From: Bacillota bacterium
Lineage (GTDB): Bacteria > Bacillota > Clostridia > Lachnospirales > Lachnospiraceae
Assembly: GCA_023411215.1 (NCBI GenBank)
Contig: JAEYOY010000048.1
Coordinates: 1 to 52,729 of the forward strand
Direction: 5' to 3'
Length of the DNA stretch: 52,729 bases
The notes beneath the pieces are model-generated. The model was not told the DNA's origin and searched no databases. It was given only the letters and a program-made list of their open reading frames with translations. A program made the translations under genes and the position numbers. Numbering within the stretch: the stretch's first letter is position 1; every line of letters starts with the position of its first letter. Below are positions 1-8,075 of this stretch, in pieces.

Positions 1-349
1 CACTTTTTGCATAGCATACATCATAAATGTTGAAGCTAAGTGTTTTTGTGAGGTTGTTAAAGCCGTATAACGTAAGCTTTTTATCCAACCCTAACATCAC
101 AACCTTTCTTTCATAGTATCTTACGCCGAACAATAAAATATTTCATCCTGAGTAGAAAAAGTTTATAATAAATCGGTCATACTCGGCATGAATTATGTGA
201 TATAAAACGGTAATAAAAATCCGCTGAAAAATTACAATCAACAGCATTGACTATTATACAAAAATGTATCCTAATATGCAAGCATTATTTTTACTATTCC
301 TAAACACCAAGTTTAGTATTACTGTTCTTTCGCGAATAAACTGATTACT

Positions 350-407
350 CCATGAAAAAAGTATACGAGCATCAAGCTTGCTTGAAGGCACGTATACTTT
401 TTCATGG
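350..407. repeat. Cruciform-like inverted repeat
   Basis: The left arm (350-367) and right arm (391-407) pair over 17 bp with one bulged A, and both ends carry CATG. A second small stem, TCAAGC/GCTTGA with a TT loop, sits inside at 372-385. The right arm contains a TTTTT run in the plus direction, so a terminator for a plus-strand gene to the left is possible. The CATGA ends resemble the dispersed hairpins at 5408, 24128 and 28332. Function is inferred only. Confidence 0.6.
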
Positions 408-429
408 ATAAGTGTAACGCGACGAAATA

Positions 430-456
430 GGATATCTGCGAACTTTACAGATATCC
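430..456. repeat. Short perfect inverted repeat
   Basis: GGATATCTG (430-438) and CAGATATCC (448-456) are perfect inverted copies around a 9-base loop. It could be an operator or an RNA hairpin. No gene or promoter next to it decides between these. Confidence 0.4.
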
Positions 457-583
457 ATTACATAATTTCACAATATTAAATATTACTTCGATCTAAATAT
501 TTTAAGTATAGGTATTGTTGGACGTATAGATTAATGTGACAAAGCCAAGTAATAAAAGACTTAATCTTTTCACAACTGAAAAA

Positions 584-761
584 GAAGTAATATGGACAGG
601 CAGGAGTATCTGCTGATGTATTCCGTCAGAACGGACAGCGGGTTGAGGATGTTCGAAGCAGACCGACATATGTTTATCATGTCAGGGCTGATGCGAACAT
701 ATTCAATTCGTTGTCCGGGCGTCGGAATACATGTAGATATCCTGCCTGTCCATATTACTTC
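584..761. repeat. 178-bp long palindromic element (MITE-like or structured RNA)
   Basis: Bases 584-605 and 740-761 are perfect 22-bp inverted copies. Pairing continues inward: 616-625 with 723-732 (10 of 10), 632-637 with 712-717 (6 of 6), then a longer imperfect stem roughly 638-660 with 688-711, and an apical GACAT/ATGTC stem near 664-682. Several interior mismatches become G-U pairs if the plus strand is the RNA. The element ends 17 bp before the scpB stop codon. It carries no credible protein. Either a non-autonomous mobile element or a structured RNA at the end of the scpAB transcript would fit. Confidence 0.75.
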
Positions 762-778
762 AGCAATACATTATGTTA

Positions 779-1348
779 CTATATATCCAGCGTCATCTGT
801 GCTTCCTCTTCTGCCTCCAGCTTGAAGTCCTCCAGCTTCTCCGGATTCATAACCGGCAAGGAGTCTAAGGACTGTAGTCCAAAGCTTCTGAGGAATTCTT
901 CGGTCGTTCCCAGAAGAATAGGTCTTCCCGGGGCATCCATTCTACCCATCTCACAGATCAGATTATATTCAATCAGTTTGTTAACTGCATGGTCGGATTT
1001 TACACCGCGAATCTGTTCAATCTGAAGCTTCGTAATCGGTTGCTTGTAAGCAATGATCGATAAGGTTTCCAATAAAACATCGGTTAACACATGCTTTTTG
1101 GGGACGTGGGTGATTTTAACGATTGATTCATACATCGATGGCTTCGTACACATCTGGAAGGCCCCATCCAGCTCTATGATATAGATACCTCGCTCTTCAT
1201 TGCTATATTGATCCATCATATTACGTACAATTTTTCTTATCGTTTCAACATCATGGTCTAAAGCGCCAGCGATACGTTCTACCTCTACCGCTTCTCCCAT
1301 AGTAAATAAAATTGCTTCAATTTGTGCTTCGATCATCTTTAACTCCAT
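779..1348 (-). CDS. scpB: Segregation and condensation protein B
   Basis: This is a winged-helix kleisin partner that binds ScpA and the SMC ATPase to form the SMC-ScpAB condensin, which compacts and separates the replicated origins in the cytoplasm. The 189 residues match the usual ScpB length. The N-terminal helix (EAQIEAILFTMGEAV) and the middle stretch around residues 85-125 (LLETLSIIAYKQPIT, then IRGVKSD) are typical of the family, as is a C-terminal GRPILLGTTEEFLRSFGL segment. The ATG overlaps the last base of the scpA stop (TAATG), so the two are translationally coupled. The C-terminus stops just short of the long palindrome at 584-761. Confidence 0.97.
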   Translation of the reverse strand: MELKMIEAQIEAILFTMGEAVEVERIAGALDHDVETIRKIVRNMMDQYSNEERGIYIIELDGAFQMCTKPSMYESIVKITHVPKKHVLTDVLLETLSIIAYKQPITKLQIEQIRGVKSDHAVNKLIEYNLICEMGRMDAPGRPILLGTTEEFLRSFGLQSLDSLPVMNPEKLEDFKLEAEEEAQMTLDI

Positions 1349-2124
1349 TAAAAGCCTACCTCCTCCATAGTAATAATATCTGTTGCAAGATAGGTAATCA
1401 TAATATCATCAAATAAATATTCCTGTGAAATCTCGATCCTTCCGATTTTAATCAGCTCTAGAATTCCAAGAAAGGTCACAATAATCTCCATCCTTGAGCT
1501 CAGTGCTTCCAGCAGATTGCGGAAAGAAAACTTGTTATGTAATAAACCATATTTCTGAATTTGGACGAATTTCTCGGAGAGATTGATTTCTTCCTTTTCA
1601 ATTTTTCCAAATTTACTTCGGATTGGGTCAATCTTGTCCACCTGTTTCTTAACGATGGATTTGAATATCTCATGCAGCCTTGATAAGGTAAGATCACTTA
1701 AAAGCTCGTCCACATTTATATCTTCTTTAAAATCAGCAATCTCAGATGGAATGGTCGGCGGCTTAAACAATACCCTGGAAGCATCCATTTCTCTGTCCTT
1801 CAGCTCCTCCGAGATATATTTATACATCTTATATTGTAACAGTCGATCCACCAGCTCCTGTCTTGGATCAACGGTATCTTCGTCCTCGCTCTCTTCCACA
1901 GGTAATAGCATCTTAGACTTGATATTGATTAAGGTCGCTGCCATTACCAGAAACTCACTCATAATCTCCAAATTCTTGGTTTCCATTTGTTTGATATATT
2001 CTAAGTATTGTTCTGTGATGGTTACGATCGGAATGTCATAAATATTTATCTTATTTTTATCAATTAAGTGAAGCAGCAGGTCCAAAGGGCCTTCGAAGGC
2101 TTCTAATTTAACCGGAATACTCAT
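1348..2124 (-). CDS. scpA: Segregation and condensation protein A (kleisin)
   Basis: This is the kleisin subunit of bacterial condensin: its N- and C-terminal domains bridge the SMC heads and its middle binds an ScpB dimer. The 258-residue product opens with the diagnostic FEGPLDLLLHLIDKNKI motif near residues 9-25 and has the acidic, variable middle (residues 75-95) expected of the family. The C-terminal winged helix (LEALSSRMEIIVTFLGILEL) is present. An AGGAG lies 4 bases before the ATG, supporting this start. In B. subtilis scpA-scpB also lie close to a D,D-carboxypeptidase gene, as here. First gene of the scpA-scpB pair. Confidence 0.97.
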   Translation of the reverse strand: MSIPVKLEAFEGPLDLLLHLIDKNKINIYDIPIVTITEQYLEYIKQMETKNLEIMSEFLVMAATLINIKSKMLLPVEESEDEDTVDPRQELVDRLLQYKMYKYISEELKDREMDASRVLFKPPTIPSEIADFKEDINVDELLSDLTLSRLHEIFKSIVKKQVDKIDPIRSKFGKIEKEEINLSEKFVQIQKYGLLHNKFSFRNLLEALSSRMEIIVTFLGILELIKIGRIEISQEYLFDDIMITYLATDIITMEEVGF

Positions 2125-2179
2125 GTTACTCCTTTCCTTGGGCCGATCAGGCGAAATTTCTTATCGTATCATACGGTAA

Positions 2180-3085
2180 TTATTCTACTTTGTCATTCTT
2201 CATTTTCACATAAATAATCTCCGGTATATTAAATAGTCTTGGCATAATTGAGTGAGAACCCAGTCCTCTGGATACGATTAGATGGCTATCTCCTTCTGTA
2301 TGCTTTCCTTTATCATATTTGGGGAAGAGCTTAGCCTGCGGTGAAATTACCCCTCCGATTCCCGGAAGGCGCATCATTCCTCCATGCAAATGCCCGGATA
2401 GTGTAAGATCCGCTCCCCAACTCGCATAAGCATTAAAATGAACAGGATTGTGAGCGATTAATAGCTGAAAATGCTCCTTCGAGCTCTCGCCAACCAGCTC
2501 ATTCAATTCCTTAAGTGGTAGTTCTTTTGATGCGTTGAACTCAAAATAATCAGGACGAAGAGAAAGCCCGGTTATCCGTAATGAGGATGAATTTGATGTA
2601 AATATCGTACTTTCATTATCCAGGAAGGTTACTTTGGCAGCTTCTAATCTCTTTTTGAATTCTACCCATGTAGAATGGTACTCCTTATCTTCCTTTGTCC
2701 ATTGGATGGATGCATCTTTGCCTATCCGTTCCAACCTTTGTTCATGATTCCCGTAGGCATAATAAAGCTTATAGCTCTTGGCGAGCTGTTCCATCAATAC
2801 ATAAGCATTACTCGGATAACAAATCTCTTTTTTGTTCACCATATCACCGGCAATAATAATAAAATCCGGTTCCATTGCCTTAATTCTCTTAATTAGGCGA
2901 CTATTATTCTTTCCGAAGGTACAGTTATGTAAATCCGCTAATAACACAAAACTTGTATTATTCAGTGATACGGGAAGTTTAGCTGAGCTTATGGTATGCT
3001 TTGTTGTCAAAATAAGTTTTCGCTCAATGAATGTCCACAAAACAATCAATAATATAATCCATAATAGGATCGTATCTTTCTGCAT
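2180..3085 (-). CDS. Membrane-anchored metallophosphoesterase (YkuE-like)
   Basis: This is a calcineurin-like metallophosphoesterase with one N-terminal membrane helix (DTILLWIILLIVLWTFI), placing the catalytic domain on one face of the membrane. The metal-binding blocks appear in order: ADLHN, AGDMVN, YGNHE, LLIAHNP and SGHLHGG, which together form the two-metal site. The closest known type is YkuE, linked to envelope or lipid phosphoesters; the substrate here is unknown. An upstream in-frame ATG at 3136 is possible, but AAAGGAG followed by 6 bases precedes the ATG at 3085, so I chose that start (301 residues). It is transcribed with scpA-scpB, 55 bp upstream of scpA. Confidence 0.9.
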   Translation of the reverse strand: MQKDTILLWIILLIVLWTFIERKLILTTKHTISSAKLPVSLNNTSFVLLADLHNCTFGKNNSRLIKRIKAMEPDFIIIAGDMVNKKEICYPSNAYVLMEQLAKSYKLYYAYGNHEQRLERIGKDASIQWTKEDKEYHSTWVEFKKRLEAAKVTFLDNESTIFTSNSSSLRITGLSLRPDYFEFNASKELPLKELNELVGESSKEHFQLLIAHNPVHFNAYASWGADLTLSGHLHGGMMRLPGIGGVISPQAKLFPKYDKGKHTEGDSHLIVSRGLGSHSIMPRLFNIPEIIYVKMKNDKVE

Positions 3086-3231
3086 GCCATACTCCTTTCG
3101 ATGCAATATGTAGGTATTCAACAAGATAATAATCAATATCTCGTACCTATTATACTATACTAGTTCGGGTTTCAAGTGTCAATAAGCTACAAGACTGTTA
3201 CTTTAAGAATTATTGTAATCATACAGACGAA

Positions 3232-3267
3232 TGGGGCTGTCGCATCCTTAATCTTGCTTCAGCCCCA
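3232..3267. terminator. GC-rich hairpin after the carboxypeptidase gene
   Basis: TGGGGCTG (3232-3239) pairs perfectly with CAGCCCCA (3260-3267) around a 20-base loop. It sits 24 bp beyond the minus-strand stop at 3291. No strong U-run follows on either strand, so it is only terminator-like. Confidence 0.45.
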
Positions 3268-3290
3268 CTAAAATATCAAATTTACTACAA

Positions 3291-4520
3291 CTAATTTCCT
3301 ACAAAATATTTCTTTAACACCTTCACGAAGTAATCCTTCAATCCGGCTTTTTCTACTGCTTCCATTGCCAGTATATCAATGGTACCAATCTTGTCATTAC
3401 CGTAATAATAGATAATTTCACCGATTTTTGCATCTAGCGGCAATGGAGCATCTACTTTTTCATATAATACAACTTCTTTACGAATGTCTGTTGTACTCTT
3501 TCCCTTCGAACAGAGATAGGAAAAATTCTGCGCTGTCTTACCTTGAACTGCATCAATAACTCCCTTACTCACTTTAACCGGTGCCAATACGGTATCCGAA
3601 TTATTATCGGTGTAGATGCTGTAATTAGCGAAGCCGTAATTTAACAGCTTTGAGGCTTCCAGGAATCTTGTCTTTGTATCCGGCGCTCCCATAACAACGG
3701 CAATCAAATCCATATTTTCTTTTTTAGCCGTTGCAGAGAGACAGTACTTGGCAAGACTGGTGGAACCGGTCTTTAAGCCTGTAATTCCTTGATAGAATCG
3801 TACCATCTTATTGGTATTTGTAAGACCGAATTCACTGGTACCCTTTCTTGTAGTATGGGTAATGGTATCCATCCAAACAGTTGAATAATTGCTGATCTGT
3901 GGATGCTTAGTAATTAATTCTCTGGACATCAGGGCAACGTCATAGGCGGAGGAATAATGATTATCCGTATCCAAACCACAGCAATTTACGAAGTTTGTAT
4001 TCACCATTCCCAGCTCTTTCGCCCTATCATTCATCTTAGCAACAAATTCTTCCTCAGACCCGGCGATCAGTTCAGCCATGGCTACAGAGGCATCATTGGC
4101 ACTGGCAATACTGATACACTTAAGCATAGTATCTACAGTTTGAACTTCAAAGGGTTCCAGGTAGACCTGCGAACCGCCCATGGAAGCTGCATACTCGGAT
4201 ACCGTAACCTCATCGTTAAGAGTGATCTTTCCTGCATCCAATGCTTCAAAAATCAATAGCAGCGTCATAATCTTAGTAATGCTGGCAGGTCTTACTCGTT
4301 CATCCTTATTCTTATCGTAGATAATCGTCCCCGTCGAACCCTCAATCAACACTGCTGAAGGCGAGTCTATGTTCAGCTGGGCTGCCACCTGTGCTGAGAC
4401 CATAACAGCATCCCCTTCTTTCTTTGGTATGGTAGGCTTCATCTGCGCATTTGTAGTGCTAGAACAGAATTGAATGAATAATAAGGAACATAAGAGGATA
4501 ACTGCAATAATTTTCTTCAT
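3291..4520 (-). CDS. D-alanyl-D-alanine carboxypeptidase (DacF/PBP5 family)
   Basis: This is a low-molecular-weight penicillin-binding protein that trims the terminal D-Ala from peptidoglycan stem peptides outside the cell. Residues 1-26 form a signal peptide ending near NAQ. All three serine-peptidase S11 motifs are present: S80-ITK83 (nucleophile and general base), S140-AN142 and KTG near residue 255. A C-terminal beta domain and an amphipathic end (KDYFVKVLKKYF) fit membrane tethering of the PBP5 type. The length, 409 residues, is normal. In B. subtilis the close relative DacF is forespore-expressed, so a sporulation role is possible but not shown. An Ig-like protein gene lies 172 bp upstream. 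Confidence 0.95.
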   Translation of the reverse strand: MKKIIAVILLCSLLFIQFCSSTTNAQMKPTIPKKEGDAVMVSAQVAAQLNIDSPSAVLIEGSTGTIIYDKNKDERVRPASITKIMTLLLIFEALDAGKITLNDEVTVSEYAASMGGSQVYLEPFEVQTVDTMLKCISIASANDASVAMAELIAGSEEEFVAKMNDRAKELGMVNTNFVNCCGLDTDNHYSSAYDVALMSRELITKHPQISNYSTVWMDTITHTTRKGTSEFGLTNTNKMVRFYQGITGLKTGSTSLAKYCLSATAKKENMDLIAVVMGAPDTKTRFLEASKLLNYGFANYSIYTDNNSDTVLAPVKVSKGVIDAVQGKTAQNFSYLCSKGKSTTDIRKEVVLYEKVDAPLPLDAKIGEIIYYYGNDKIGTIDILAMEAVEKAGLKDYFVKVLKKYFVGN

Positions 4521-4692
4521 AGTTACTCCAAAAAAAGTATTATTACTATTTTAATCCATGCCTACCCATTTTAGACCAATCCTATGATAAATTGTCTTAT
4601 ATTTAATGGGACCGATATATAATTAGCCAAGTCCTTCCTCGACTTATACTTATTTGGATTTAAATCTTATTCGTAAGATGAAACATATCAGC

Positions 4693-5283
4693 TTATCGAT
4701 TCACTCTCACTACACAGGTGAAGATTTTTCCATTTACGCGGCCGTAAATAACTACTTTCCCCTTGCTCTTCCCCTTTACTCTTCCGAACATACTAACGCT
4801 GGCGATATCCGGATTCGAGCTTTTCCATCTTACAAAGGAACTAGCACCTTGTATATGAAGCTTTCTCGTTCTTCCGGACTTTAATGTTAGGTGGCTTTTA
4901 TTAATATCCATGACATGTACTCTGCACTTTAATATACGGTCATCTACCTTAGCCAGAATAAAACAAACCCCGGTCTGATAAGCATATACACGCCCATTGA
5001 AATTAACACCGGCAACGCGAAAATCAGTGGAGGTAAAAGATACTCTTTTGTTCAGGGCAACCACATACAGATGAAACTCTTCCCCTTTTTTTAGATATAT
5101 ATCTTTTTGATTCAAATGTAGGGAGAAAAGCGTTCTTCTTTGGAAAATGTTATTTGTTCTAAAATAGAGGGAGGAATTCTCATAAATAAATTGATATATA
5201 ATAAGTGCAGAAATAAGGATAATGATTCCTTTTATGCTGAACCGTAATATTTGTTCTTGCTTTGATGCACAGCAATGCTTCAT
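4693..5283 (-). CDS. Small membrane-anchored protein with two bacterial Ig-like (Big_2) repeats
   Basis: The 196-residue protein has a single membrane helix at about residues 17-33 and then an extracytoplasmic part. Two tandem Big_2-type units can be read, about residues 54-125 and 128-196. The second is clear (VRWKSSNPDIASVS, then GRVKGKSKGKVVIYG); the first has the same strand pattern but a weaker sequence. There is no LPXTG or catalytic motif. Big_2 modules usually mediate adhesion or act as spacers on surface proteins; here the protein is little more than anchor plus modules. GGGAG lies 6 bases before the ATG. Specific function unknown; it neighbours the carboxypeptidase gene. Confidence 0.75.
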   Translation of the reverse strand: MKHCCASKQEQILRFSIKGIIILISALIIYQFIYENSSLYFRTNNIFQRRTLFSLHLNQKDIYLKKGEEFHLYVVALNKRVSFTSTDFRVAGVNFNGRVYAYQTGVCFILAKVDDRILKCRVHVMDINKSHLTLKSGRTRKLHIQGASSFVRWKSSNPDIASVSMFGRVKGKSKGKVVIYGRVNGKIFTCVVRVNR

Positions 5284-5407
5284 ACGAAACTCCCGTTTTC
5301 AAATCATAGCTGACCTGATTCCTAACTGATTACTATATTTTATGAGGGGAACACCATTATGAATACATAATATCAATGATCTCAGTTCTATATCAATCAA
5401 TTCACTT

Positions 5408-5494
5408 GTCATGAAATTGGAAAAGCACGCTGTGCCAGCTTTCTATAGGTATGAACCGACAGAGGCACGCTTCGCGAGCTTTCTATTGTCATGA
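5408..5494. repeat. Two adjacent copies of a dispersed hairpin repeat
   Basis: Copies span about 5408-5453 (degenerate) and 5448-5494 (good). The good copy, read on the minus strand, begins TCATGACAATAGAAAG, has the core TCGCGAAGCGTGC and ends near TTCATA. The same unit recurs at 24128-24169 and 28332-28418, with a weaker copy at about 19979-20014. All copies are at gene ends or between genes. It resembles REP-type palindromes. Confidence 0.7.
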
Positions 5495-5495
5495 A

Positions 5496-5539
5496 TAAAA
5501 AGGGAAGTACTTCTATTTTAACATTAGAAAGTACTTCCT
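5496..5539 (-). terminator. Rho-independent terminator of pdp
   Basis: On the minus strand GGAAGTACTT (5538-5529) pairs with AAGTACTTCC (5512-5503), and a short T-run follows at 5502-5496. It lies about 35 bp after the pdp stop codon. Confidence 0.8.
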
Positions 5540-5572
5540 GATTCATGTTTGCACTATAGCGATAACGGTTGA

Positions 5573-6898
5573 TTAAATCTCAATAACTGCGTCTTTTGTT
5601 ATAATAGCATACACATATTTCGGTTTCTCGGGTTTTGTTTCTGCAATGACATAAGCATTAAGAAGACGTCTCTTAGCTTCCTCCAACTTATTATTATCGT
5701 TTGCATAAAGTGTGGCTAAGGATTCACCCTTTACTACAGCATCGCCAAGCTTTTTACGAATTTTAAGACCGACACTAAGATCAATCACACTGTCCTTCGT
5801 CTCTCTTCCTCCGCCTAGAACTAAGGAGGTCATGCCAATCTCATCCGTATGTATGTATGAGACATATCCATCAGAAGGAGCTTCCACCTCATGAGCAATC
5901 GAAGCCTTTTGGAATAAGGAGGTATCAAAAACAGGTTTATTGTCACCGCCCTGCGCTTTAATAAATTCTGCCAACTTATTCAGTGCTGTACCATCATCTA
6001 TGGTTTTATAAAGCATTGCTTTTGCTTCTTCTACATCCTTTGCGATTTCTGCCCCTACCAGCATATAGGAGGCCAAAGTGATACTAACCTCAAATAAATC
6101 CTTCGGACCCTCGCCACGAAGGGTATCAATTGCTTCAATTACCTCTAAGGTATTGCCGACTGCGTTACCGAGCGGCTGATTCATGTCAGTAATAACTGCA
6201 AAGGTCTTACGTCCTGCAATGGTACCGATCTGAACCATCTCCTTAGCCAACGCCAAGGACTCCTCATAGGTCTTCATAAAGGCTCCGCTTCCTGTCTTTA
6301 CATCCAATACGATAACATCAGCACCAGAAGCAATCTTCTTACTCATAATACTACTGGCAATCAGGGAGATATTATCAATAGTAGCCGTAACATCACGTAG
6401 GGCATAAATCTTCTTATCAGCTGGAGCGAGATTCGGTGTCTGGCCGACAATCGCCATCTTAATCCGGTTAACATTCTCTATAAATTTCTCTGATGAAATC
6501 GAGGTTGAAAAGCCCGGAAAGCTTTCCAGCTTATCAATAGTACCTCCGGTATGGCCAAGTCCTCTTCCGGACATCTTTGCCACCGGTATTCCAAGAGAGG
6601 CGACCATAGGACTAAGGACCAAAGAGGTCTTATCGCCTACACCGCCGGTACTGTGCTTATCTACCTTCACTCCATGGATTGCAGACAGATCGAGAATATC
6701 ACCGCTCTTTGCCATTGCAACCGTAAGAGCTGCTGTCTCTTCATGATCCATCCCATTTAAGCAAACAGACATTAGGAAAGCAGACATCTGATAATCAGGT
6801 ATTGATCCGTTTGTGAAGCCTTGGATGATAAACTCAATTTCCTCGCTGGTTAATCTCTCTTTATTCTTTTTTTTATTAATCAAATCATACATTTTCAT
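5573..6898 (-). CDS. pdp: Pyrimidine-nucleoside phosphorylase
   Basis: This cytoplasmic homodimer splits uridine, deoxyuridine and thymidine with phosphate into base and (deoxy)ribose-1-phosphate for salvage or catabolism. The thymidine/pyrimidine phosphorylase signature is present (KMSGRGLGHTGGTIDKLES), as is the phosphate-binding DKHSTGGVGDK loop. The C-terminal alpha/beta domain (GDAVVKGESLATLYAND) resembles a lipoyl-type fold, as is normal. An in-frame ATG at 6931 exists, but homologues begin at MKMYDLINKKKN, and a GAGAGAGG lies upstream, so I place the start at 6898 (441 residues). In B. subtilis pdp sits elsewhere; no drm or cdd is next to it here. Confidence 0.96.
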   Translation of the reverse strand: MKMYDLINKKKNKERLTSEEIEFIIQGFTNGSIPDYQMSAFLMSVCLNGMDHEETAALTVAMAKSGDILDLSAIHGVKVDKHSTGGVGDKTSLVLSPMVASLGIPVAKMSGRGLGHTGGTIDKLESFPGFSTSISSEKFIENVNRIKMAIVGQTPNLAPADKKIYALRDVTATIDNISLIASSIMSKKIASGADVIVLDVKTGSGAFMKTYEESLALAKEMVQIGTIAGRKTFAVITDMNQPLGNAVGNTLEVIEAIDTLRGEGPKDLFEVSITLASYMLVGAEIAKDVEEAKAMLYKTIDDGTALNKLAEFIKAQGGDNKPVFDTSLFQKASIAHEVEAPSDGYVSYIHTDEIGMTSLVLGGGRETKDSVIDLSVGLKIRKKLGDAVVKGESLATLYANDNNKLEEAKRRLLNAYVIAETKPEKPKYVYAIITKDAVIEI

Positions 6899-7048
6899 AA
6901 ATAGCACCATACCTCTCTCAACAAAGACCATTCTATTTAATAACTATTTAATCATTTCAAAACCTATACTCCTATAAATTTATAACGATGATATTTTAGG
7001 GGAATACTACTATTATATAACAAATCAGAAAAAAAGCCTATCCTTCTT

Positions 7049-7789
7049 TTAAACTTTTTCCTCTGGACACTCTCCTTTTCTTACTACTTGGATCACCGCT
7101 AAAAACTCCTGAAGCATTTCTCTGTTAATCTTCATATGAAGTAAATAGGAATTAGATAGTGCTCTTTTCATACTCAAAATTTGATCCTTATCATCGGTAT
7201 TGTCAGGAACAGGTGTATACTCGATCAAATATACGGTTCTTGCGACATCATATAAATAATTGCCATGGCAGATATTCATGAAGTCTATCACATAGGGGGA
7301 TCCTTCCGATATCAATATATTACCGGGATGAAAATCACCATGACAGAGAGAATTACCCTCCGGTAAGTCTTCTATTCGCTGTAATAAATCCTTCTGTTCC
7401 TCCACAGATAATAATGCATATGGTATATGATTCTTCAAAAAATCCTTATAATACGGTGTTTCATCGCTTGTATTAAGTATAATAGTTTTATGTAGCGTTG
7501 CCATCGTTATTGCACATTCTTCTATATCACGCTTCCTTAACACCCGGCTAAGCAGATCTTCTCCCTCCACCTTATCATAGATAATTCCTCTTTTGTCCTC
7601 ATACCGAACAAGCTCATATGCTCTAGGCTTTGCAAAAGGCATATCTCTGACTGCCAATGCATTATGATATTCCTTTTCCACTGCTTCCTCAGGATACCCC
7701 TCATGAAATAGCTTAATTACTCTTCCTTCGTCCCATTCATAAACGCAAGCGGTGTTACCGTTGCCAATCAACTTCCCTGTTTTCATCAC
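7049..7789 (-). CDS. Aminoglycoside-phosphotransferase-like small-molecule kinase
   Basis: The protein has the APH/choline-kinase fold: an N-lobe with a glycine-rich loop (GNGNTACVYEW), a lysine in RVIKLF, and a C-lobe with the catalytic CHGDFHPGNIL loop and the metal-binding VIDFMN segment. The 246 residues are at the short end of the family. The substrate cannot be told from sequence; relatives phosphorylate aminoglycosides, choline, homoserine or other alcohols, and many are of unknown role. The first codon is GTG with AGG 7 bases upstream; an ATG follows immediately at 7786. It is monocistronic or the lead gene before pdp (118 bp gap). A resistance role should not be assumed. Confidence 0.85.
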   Translation of the reverse strand: MMKTGKLIGNGNTACVYEWDEGRVIKLFHEGYPEEAVEKEYHNALAVRDMPFAKPRAYELVRYEDKRGIIYDKVEGEDLLSRVLRKRDIEECAITMATLHKTIILNTSDETPYYKDFLKNHIPYALLSVEEQKDLLQRIEDLPEGNSLCHGDFHPGNILISEGSPYVIDFMNICHGNYLYDVARTVYLIEYTPVPDNTDDKDQILSMKRALSNSYLLHMKINREMLQEFLAVIQVVRKGECPEEKV

Positions 7790-8015
7790 ATTACATCCTT
7801 ATTCTTCTATAAAGTATATATAAAAAAATCAATATATAATCTAGTACATTTTAACATAATCTTTATTTCATAGTAAATCAAATAATATAATTTTATCAGT
7901 AAGAATCATTTCGTAATATTGTATATTTGAACACAGTAAGCTGCAAGCGTCGACACCTTCCTATCCTTACAGTTCTATAAGAATGATAATTTATACATTT
8001 GTCTGTATTATTTGG

Positions 8016-8044
8016 TTGACGAATTTTAAAATTAAGGATACAAT
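8016..8044 (+). promoter_or_regulatory. Sigma-A promoter of aroF
   Basis: TTGACG (8016-8021), exactly 17 bp, then TACAAT (8039-8044): each hexamer matches consensus at five of six positions. Transcription would start near 8051, giving a leader of about 25 bases with the GGGAG ribosome-binding site. This excludes the longer ORF start at 7983. Confidence 0.85.
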
Positions 8045-8075
8045 AAATCAACATAAAACGAGGGAGATTGATGCT

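Larger units (their letters stand above)
1..583. other. Gene-free AT-rich stretch
   Basis: I see no ORF with a plausible start, ribosome-binding site or recognisable protein on either strand. The stretch is AT-rich and holds two perfect or near-perfect inverted repeats, listed separately at 350-407 and 430-456. It lies downstream of the minus-strand scpA-scpB pair, so it may be the trailer of that operon or the space after a gene beyond the left edge. No convincing promoter was found. Confidence 0.6.

Noticed and set aside
247..277. Promoter with TTGACT in the left gene-free region
   Set aside because: The possible -10 elements have spacings of 14 or 18-19 bp with poor matches, and no gene follows.
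592..825. 77-codon plus-strand ORF
   Set aside because: It is read through the 178-bp palindrome and into the 3' end of scpB, has no ribosome-binding site and no family resemblance.
7049..7789. Aminoglycoside resistance gene
   Set aside because: The kinase fold is clear, but substrate specificity cannot be inferred and most such chromosomal proteins are not resistance enzymes.
7983..8075. N-terminal extension of aroF
   Set aside because: It runs through the -35 and -10 elements, and the family N-terminus and ribosome-binding site match the ATG at 8076.
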